Assembly: GCA_030522415.1 (NCBI GenBank)
Contig: CM060113.1
Location: 13,460,065 to 13,524,064, forward strand
Length of the DNA stretch: 64,000 bases
Source of the DNA: Channallabes apus
Lineage: Eukaryota > Chordata > Actinopteri > Siluriformes > Clariidae
Direction: 5' to 3'
This document shows, one piece after another, positions 22,401-32,100 of this stretch. The position numbers and the translations under genes are program-made. The notes below the pieces were generated by a model. It saw only the letters and a program-made list of their open reading frames with translations. It was not told where the DNA came from and made no database searches. How positions within the stretch are numbered: the stretch's first letter is position 1; every line of letters begins with the position of its first letter.

Positions 22401-25400
22401 AGAGAGGAAAATTAGCATATAAATAGCAGATGCACGGAGGCCCATCACAGCTGAGTACATTTAATTTTTGGTTTATAAGATTGAATGGGTTTTTAAATGC
22501 ACAGCCATCAAACTTGGCCAAAGACAAATGAAGTCGAGAGTTCAGTTGTCCGAGGCTGCCTCCTTGGATCTTTTTCTAAAAGGATAACAGACTTGCTTAA
22601 AGGAGTGCGAGCAGCCGCTGCTTCCCTGGGCCTGTAGTAATTGAGATTGCTTACAGGGTTAATTAGACCATACAAAATATATTGGAGGGCACGGAGAGTG
22701 CTTTGGCCCTGCTGGAATGTGTTTTTCCTCATAAGTGGTGGATATTTAACCGGAACCTCATTATCTGCCCTCCTTCCTGCCAAGGAGATGGAGGTTGACA
22801 CAGCCACCGCACAATCAATAGTGTTCACTGCAAATGTCTTTAAACGGTCTATTTACAGCACCTGTACTGTTTAATATTCACTTTTATTCTAATATGCTCT
22901 TTCCGTTAACGCTTGGAAGGCTCCTCTGAATTGCTATAAGGTAACATCTTAGATAAGTTTTTTTCTTTTTTTACATTAAACATTTATTTAATTGATTTCT
23001 TAAAATGCTTTTACGCTTTATGAAAAAGCTTTCAACGGGTATTTTATAAACTTAAAAAAAAATCTTTTTACATGCAAGTGGTCGACTGAAATGACTTGAT
23101 TTTAGAAACCAGATATGTCACATTTAAAAGGTAATAAATTCCCAGAATTATTATTTTAGAATATTTTATATTATAACAACTTAATAAATTAACATTAAAA
23201 ATGAAATAGTGAAATAAACTACATAACTTGTATGCATATGAAGTACTTTTAAAAATAAAATGTAACGGTTTTTATTACTATATATAATTCAACACTTACA
23301 CACACATAGTATGCCTACAATAAATATTATTAGCAGGTACCTTCATATTTAAAGTATTATTTAAAGCTTATTTTAGTGATATCCATCCCACTTCTTTATA
23401 ATCACATTAAATTATGCATCAGTATAGTTCATAGTTTCCAATCTTAAGAACAGCTTCATTAGAAGAAAAAAACATATATGTGAGTGTGAGAACAAAGAGA
23501 CATTTTTATCCAGAAAACTGAAGGTGGTTAAAACATGGGGAAAAAATGTTTATTCCATAAAAGTTATCGAGGCAGCCAAACAAATTGTCTGTTTTAAATG
23601 CAAAGGGGACACTAAAAGGTGGAGTCCATATGTTAGCCAGGTCTTTGTCAGCAAAAAGCCACCATATAGAGAGCGATTCTCTGCACAGCTTGGTCTTCTG
23701 TGGAAGACTTACAGCGCTGCCATCTCGAGCTGGCAGTGTAGATGTTATCATGGCAAAATTAAAGTGAATTAAAAATAAAATAATGTTAGCTGGGTAAGAA
23801 TTTCAACTGTGCCGGTAATCTTGTTCCACAACTTTTTAATCCATCAAGACTGAAAAAAATGCTTTGCCTTAAAGAAGAGTACACTTATAAACAAAATTGT
23901 AATCTCTTTTTTCCCCCAGTGATCGCTGGCTGAAAGGAAATAATAATAAAAAAAAACTACTACAGTTTGAAATAATGCTTTAATACTTTAAGACTTTTTT
24001 TCTTTAGTTCCAATTTAGGATGGATATTTGCTTTTTGTATTAGTTTTACTGTGTAAGATGGTGACTGTAGTGCACACTTTTACATATTTTATTCTTTTTT
24101 ATCTTTAATGAATGAATTAATGACAAAATAAAAAACATATATTTGGGAAAAACCTACATGTTATAAACACCTGTTAAAAATTATCACAACTCTGTAATGT
24201 AATGCCCCTATTTTTACGTAGAGTCCATGAGTATATAATGGATTTTTTTTTCTCATGTATGCAACCGCATTAAAAAGATTAAACTCTTTAGGTAATGAAA
24301 AGATCAGGATTGAGCAAACTCTGCTGTTTTGTTACCCTCCAGTACAGGAATTTGTTCAGTTTATGCCTTGCTTTTTCCTTCCCTTTATTTACCGTCTCAT
24401 TACTATGTAAAACATTAAACAAAAGTGCTGAATAAGTATAGCTGGATGTTCAGGTAAGGATTTGTTTTCTTGCACAGCTCCCGTAAAAGAGCAGCTATCA
24501 GCCTGTACCGTGTGCTTCACTCACCCAACGCCACTGCTGCAAGTAATTGAGACCTCATTCAACGACAGTTTATACCTTAATCTGCAATTGTCAACACTGC
24601 CCGCCTGCAGTAATGAAAAACAAAATAAAAAAAGAGAGTGGAGAAATAAAAAGGAATAGGCAAAGCGCGTTTTGATCACCCTTTAGTGCCTGATATGGAG
24701 GTAATCATGGAGGCAATTAAGCAGAATAAATGGGGGGAAAGCGTGCTTGGGAACCGCATCTCGTGCAATGCCCTCAAAAGGGAAGGGCACGCACATTATG
24801 TATACTGTTTTATGAAAACGACCCCCATATTTAAAAACTGGCATTCTGTTATGCATTGTAGCGCAGGGAACAGTTAAGCACCTTTTGAGTAAATTAAAAG
24901 GCATAAATTCTGTTTAGCGCCGACGCACTGCCTCCCCGAGCTCATGGTCTGTTGTGCTGAGCGGAGCGGAGGAGACGAAGGAATAGGGGAGCAAGGGGGG
25001 TGGATAAGAGAGAGCCTTGGGTTGCTTTTCACCTTTCATAAATTCCAGCCTGGGGATTTTCTATAGCTAAAAAAATAATAATTTGCAGGTTGGCAGCTCA
25101 TTGTTATTCTGCGTAGATTGATGGCGGTCATTTATCCAGCTGGGGAAGTTAAGCGCTCCTGTCATTCCTGAAGAGCATAATTGGGAGGTTCCACAGGTCA
25201 GCAGCAGTGACAGGTTTCTCTTTTGATTAGTGTTTGAGTGATAACAAAACTTACAGGCGGTGTGATGGATGAGCACGTGCAGCCTCCAGGCACGAGAGGT
25301 AAAAAGACACAGAAGCTCACCTGCTACCTTAACACAGCATCAAGCCATGATTTGTCTAAGCCAGGCATATGGATTACAGTATAAAAGTAAAATCTGTTCC

Positions 25401-26136
25401 AGAATTATTAGCATTTATACCCATTCCTAGAATGGTGACGGATATCTGGTGGAAGTCATTCTTGGAGAAGTCAACATAAGAGATGCTTTTACACTCACTA
25501 AGATTATCACGACGATAAAGAAAGAAATTTACATCCTTCTTACATGGTTCAAATCTGACCATATGTAATTTTTTGAATATATTAAACATTTTAAAAACAT
25601 GGATTTTTGCATTCCTTTAAACATTTCTGTGTTGCTATAGAAGTGTGAGTATCAGCCTTTAATCAATCTCTTGGCAGAAGCAACCAGGTAAAATTTTGTA
25701 TTTGAAACTTTTTCCCTTTGATGGAAGACAACGTAATTTTCGTGTTTAACCTCCAATTTAATTAAAAAAAGAAAAATATTTAGTCATACGCAATAAATAG
25801 AGCTTCTGGTTACTAAAGACAGTTAAAAAGTGTTTATTTGAAAAATTTATTCAATATGTTTTATTGCCAGATGTCATCCACAGATTTTTGTATCGTTGCA
25901 TGTACTATTTTTGCACCCAATATTTTTGTTCCTTATTTCTTTGGTCTGAGTCATTGAGCAGATTCATACAGCGAGATTTACATTTCACACCAATACAAGC
26001 AGTTTACAAAATGTCAGATGTTCTGCAGAATAGTTACTTACAAAGGTTTAGGCTTTTTAGGGAAAATGTGACAAATTAATATGAATGACTTTCATCACAC
26101 ACAAGTTGGCCAAGATTATAGCATTCTTCGCAAATA

Positions 26137-26176
<40 letters not shown>

Positions 26177-29100
26177 TTTTTTCATGTTCACATACGTAGT
26201 TTCTCAGGTATTTAATCTGTTTCAAATACCTCAAAATCTGACGTTATGGAGAACTATGAGATTTGAGGAGTTGCCAACTTCCTAGTAGCCTTAACCCATT
26301 TCTAACAAATCCTTACCGCAGTCAGAGCCTTACAACCCAGATCTGCTTCAGAGCAGCTCTTAGATGGCCTTATCTGGTGCCTGGTGTTGGGGTTGAGCTC
26401 CTTAAAGTGATTGCGTGATTCGAACACAGAGCTCAGACTGAGAGGTGAGAACTCTCATATCACCCAGTGAGCTCTTTTCTTTCTCAGCAGCCTGCACTGA
26501 GCCGTTATCAGGTACACCTCCACCTGGGCTAGCTAAGATAACCCAATATTACCTACATATCTGTCAATCTCTTTGTTCAATTTCTTTTTTTCTTTGTACT
26601 CTTGCTGTTTTAACACACAGTTTGGATTTTGAGGACAGATTTGTGCAGCGCTTGTCTTCAACTACTTGTTCCAAGGTGGTATTGTCTGCCTCGTGGTTCT
26701 CCTTGGTGATGATTTTTTACAATTTGCTGATTAGGTTTGAAAGAACTGTTTATTCCCTCTACATTATGAGAGAGAGAGACAGAGACAGAGAGAGTGAAAT
26801 TTGCTTAAGGTGAGCACCGTATTACTTAACCACAATTAGATGGAATAACATTAGATGGCCTACCACCAGGGAAAAAATGGGATGTGGTCAACTGGAAATT
26901 CTATTATGTGCTGGAATTAAAATGTAAAGCGGTCTCATGTTACTGCATAGTTTGCTGTTCAAGGTGCTATAAATCTGTGGAATATCCCGAAGCCGTAGTC
27001 AATCCCATTTGTGTGTTAACCAGGGACAGGAGTGTTAAAGTTGTGAACCATGTATTGCAGTATGTGCGTGCAAATAACTTTGTCTTTGTGGTGTTACGTT
27101 GCACAGAAGGTTAGTTGTAAATAATTTTGTCTTTTTGTTTTTAAAGACACGCAATCACAGGTGTGTTGATAATGACAACCATTATAATCCGTGTCTCATT
27201 GCTTTTCCACACCAGTTAAAGGCTGGGGAAGATGATGATGAAGAAGATGATGACGATGATTTTGAAGAGGTACCAGAGAAGGAGGGTTATGAGCCACATA
27301 TTCCTGAGCATCTGTGGGCCGAGTATGGTGAGTTTGTTCAGGTGCAGATGAAGACACACACACTCACTCACAAACTCATTAGACATCAATAACTGCACCC
27401 AAAAGCCCAATAATCTCTAATAGGATGTCATAGCATCTTTCAGGCCAATTGCGGTGCTGGGTGAAGGGTCATTTGAATTTAGAACCACTATTTTAGAAAC
27501 CTATTTTTTTGTTGTTGATTTATAGCATTTAGCTCTTTCAGAGTGTAGTAGGTATAATTGGTTTTGAATAATAGTTTCTAAAAAACAAACAAGTTTGCTT
27601 AAAAAAAAGATGTATCTTCTTCTTCGTCTTTCGGCTGTTCCCTTTCAGGGGTCGCCACAGCGAATCATCTGCCTCCATCTAACCCTATCCTCTGCATCCT
27701 CATCTCTCACACCAACTAACTTCATGTCCTCTCTCACTGCATCCATAAATCTCCTCTTTGGTCTAATTAAATATAATAAATTCGATATAAATATATTAAT
27801 ATATATTTATTAGATATAAATATAATAAATCAGATTTTATATAATAATTATATTAAATATTTAGATATTTAGATTGTTTTTTTTTTTTTTTTTTTAACAA
27901 ATTAGTATTAAATATCACATTCCCTTCAAGTACTACCATCTATAATAAACTCCAGTGTTAGTCCAGCCCCATTTTTTTTTCTTTTTTAAGAGTAATGAAT
28001 TCGTTTCCATCTGGTTTAAATCAATTAAACCCCAAATCACCTGGGGCATCCAGTATAAATCTGTTTTGACAGCTGACTATTTGTTCAAGCAAACGACTCC
28101 ATCTGTGCAAGGACAACCATATTGACAAGAAGCTGCACACACAAAGCCAGGAGGTCAAGCACATAACCTAAACACCAAAGACAGTATTTGAAGAAAAAAA
28201 AATCTTGTAAAGTGCATAATTTACAGCTGTTTTAGCTAACAGAACCTACTGTATGCTATAAAACTATGTTAAGGAACACACTGTATAATTACTGAAGAGC
28301 TTATAATAATAGTATATACTGTGTTATGTGGTTTTGATTGTTGTCGATATTTGTTCATAAGCCTTCACGGTGATTAAATATGATAAGTCGTGCAGCAGTC
28401 ATGCATAGCGAGATATAATTCTATTATTTGTTACATAATGCGGCCACTGTCTCTCCAGCAGTATTAACTAAAGACTCATTAGGGTGTAATTTCCATGGAG
28501 CCAAGCTGCTTTGATTAGTAAAGTATGTAATGATCAGTGTGTCGGCCATGCCAAATTAACAATGCAGTGGTGTTAATGAGCTCCCATTAGCTCAGTGTTG
28601 TAATTTATAACATCCACCTGCCTTTAGCACAAGGGGGTGGGGGGGTGAAACCTTTGGGAGCATCTATTCCCACACACACAGCCAGGGCAGGTTTATTCAG
28701 AATGAAATGATCTATTTTCTCTGAACCGGCTTGTGCTGCATGAAGAGAACACTTGGTATGAATGAATTGGGTTTTGTGTAAGGGAATATTTTAGAGCTTT
28801 TAAACATTAAAATGAACTCGTTCTCTGGAATTCTGTCCAGTTGGCTCGGTACAAAAGCAGTCTGTGCCTCCTGTCCAGAGAAATATTGTTTTATTCGGAA
28901 GGCATTTCTGTCCTTAACTCTCTTACATTCTCTCGCTGCTCCTTTCGCTGCTGATCTTTTTATCTATCCCTTTATCCCAGCTTTTCTGTCAGGACGTTAT
29001 CTCTTTCTCAAATTTACATTTTAATTACAAGGCCTGCTGAACTCAGAAAAATCAATAATGCCACCATTGGCAGCACCACTCTGTGTCTACTGCTGGGCCT

Positions 29101-32100
29101 CTCTATTTCCTCTTATTGATTTATCTCTTTAACACCTGCAACTTTATTGCTTCAGACAAATAGCTACCATTTTGGTCAATTTGAACAGAAAAAGAAAGGA
29201 TTTAGTCGTATTTCACGATTGCGTGGACCAGATCCTGGCTATAATGCCATAAGTCATAGAGAGTCAATAAGACCAGATTAACTGTATGCCTGAGGGACAA
29301 GGCTTAAGAAAAAGTAAAAGCCTTTGCTAAACATTTTGTTTTAACCCTCAACCACAGTGTGTGTCCTACCCATAAGAATACTTACAGATAGTTGGTTCGA
29401 TTGGTGCATTGTGTGTACTTCCTGCACTGTAATCTACACTCGTCATATCATTGAACACATTCTTGGACATTTTTAGACTTTTTACAAGTGTGTTATAGTC
29501 AGAAGGGTCAGGATGGATTCCGATGTCCTCTGACCACGTTTGAACTTGCAGGCTTTGTCATAAACTTTGCCTGGTTGATTGTCCACAAACCACAGAGTGG
29601 TCAGGTGTTCCCTAATCAGATTCTTCAGGGATTTCCTCCACCCTTTAAAGTTCTAATTTGGCCTCACTTCTAAGCTTTGTGGAAGTGTACAGGTTTAGAG
29701 TCAGGCTTGGATCTCAGTGTCACTCTTAAGCTCAGCTTAAGCTCCTGCATGCCCTACTAGAACCCCCCCCCCCCCAATCGGCCACCCAAGAGACATATTA
29801 TAGGAGTGTTGCTGAAGTGCATGCAGTAATGTGAGCACCCCGTTAAAGATAGAAAGATTTCGCTCTTAACTATAGTAAATGAAACTAATTTACTATAGTA
29901 AATTAAGCTCAAATAGAATCTTTTTTTTTATCTTTTTAAAAATGAACCAAATAGTTGTTTGTTTGCTTAGATATAAAATTGAAGTATTCAGAAAATTTCT
30001 GTATTAAATAATGCATTCAAAGACAGTTCAGTATCTGCTCGAGTGTGTTCTAATGCAGTGTGCACTGAGAAATCTTTAATATGTTTATCAGATGTTTAAC
30101 TAAATAACATTAAACTTAAAAATAATAACATTTATTTAATAATTTAAAAAACCATGTCAGTACAAGTTGATGCACATGTCAAGAGCTCACTGGAGTTTTC
30201 TCATTTAATTCTTTCAGGTCTCGATTCAACATCATCTTCATCTACTTCGGTGGCTGAACTAAAGCCGTCAAAGCCAGCGGAGAGACCTGTGGCACCACCC
30301 ATGCCCTCAACTCTCAGCCGGCTTAAAAGCCGGAGAAGTGATGAAGAGCAGGACCCTACATGTGCAGCCGCTACCCTGCGTGTCCTAAAAGAGAAAGTGG
30401 CCACGGCCGCATCTGCGAGGTAATCAGGGAAAAATAAGACATCTCAGATTGGACTCCATATGTAATTGATTTGTAGTATTTTACACTAGTTTATTTCGGG
30501 TACTTGATTGAAATAAAAATGAGATTTGCTCAATATAAATGTTTAACATTATTAATTTCAAATAAAATTTTCATTAACCTTTAGTATATATACAGTACGC
30601 ATGTATGTATGTATGTTCTTTATATAAGACAGTTCTCATTGAATTTTCCTCTGCCTTTATCCTTTTGTGGTGTTTAAGTGTGTTTGGAGGCTCTGCTAAG
30701 CCCACCACAAGCTCCATACAACAGGGGGAGGAGAAGGAAACGGCTCCCGTCATTCCATTTGGTCTGGATCTCTACTACTGGGGAGAAGAACAACCTACAG
30801 CTGGCAAAATCATCAAGTACAGCTTGTCCTTACAATCTTCTAAAACAGAGCTTGGAGAATGTTGTTTTTTTCCTGATCATTCCTATATTTTCTGTAAAGC
30901 CATTAAATTATGTTACTTGGACATTTCACAAATTGTTTCTCAGCTGTAGAATAGTAATTGCTTGCTTAAGAAATGTCAGCATTTCTGAGAGGTTCAGTTT
31001 TGTCATGTCCAGTGTCCACTAGAGAGCAGTGTTGTCTGCTCAAGCACATTCAAAACCCTGTGCATCTCATCATTTATACCACTAGCGCTAGATATGATAT
31101 TTGGCCAGCACAGATTTTTAGAAAGTAGAAAAATGTGACAACAGATGGGTTTCTCTATATTTGGTATACTCAGTGTGAGAGTAAAATCCTCGTGTCACGT
31201 CTGGTTCTCAGGTACTCCTCCCAGCACCAGTTCTGGGTGCCTAATGAAGTAGAAGAGGAGGTTGAGAACAAAGAGCTGTCTGCACAAATGAAGTCCAGAT
31301 GCATTACCTTTGCTGGACGTTTCCAACCTGTGGAGCACAAGTGCAAAGCCCCGATGCCCAATGGCTCGTTGTGTGAACGCCAGGACCGAGTCAAGGTAAG
31401 ACATAGTGACACATAGCCATGTGCACAGCTGTGTCGCAAACGCAGGATATTGGAGCATTTTGTGATGCTTTATTATTATTATTTTTAAAGTGTCCATTTC
31501 ATGGCTTAATAATACCTCGGGATGAGATTGGAAGGCCAATTAATCCAGAAGATGCAGCTCGCCTGGCAGAGGAAGAGTATAAACGCAGAGAGGAGCAGCC
31601 AGGTAGGACTTGTACTTTAAATTGTACTTTAAATACCTCTTCTGTCAGTTGGTGAGATGACAGCCAGCTATAGTAGGACTCGCCCTGGATAAATTTACCA
31701 TTGTGATTAAAATAAGTGTATGGGTGCCTTTTTTTCGGAAATGTATTATTTCTGCCATGTTGATTGAAAATGATCAGTCCAAGGAATCTTTTATTGAATT
31801 CGTCTGAGAGAACTGATGTCATTTTTAACCCGGGAAAAAGCAATTGAGTTTGGAGTTGGCCACTGTTCTGGTGTCTTCAAATCCTTCTGTAACCAGGCCA
31901 AATCCTAAACACCTATTACCTCTACTCCTTCCTCATGGCACACGTTGAGTAGATAAAAGACAAATCACAGGGCATTGAAGGGGAGGGCCACTCCTGGAAA
32001 AGATGAACTGATGAAATCCCAGTAATCATCAATACCCTGATAATAGGATAGGCCGCATCTCTCTCTGCCCCTCTTTCTCCCCGGCAGACACTCTCTCTTT

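Noticed and set aside
22230..22874. Several open frames on both strands in the uvssa intron
   Set aside because: They overlap each other in conflicting frames with no recognisable domain. Low stop density in a constrained non-coding block explains them better.
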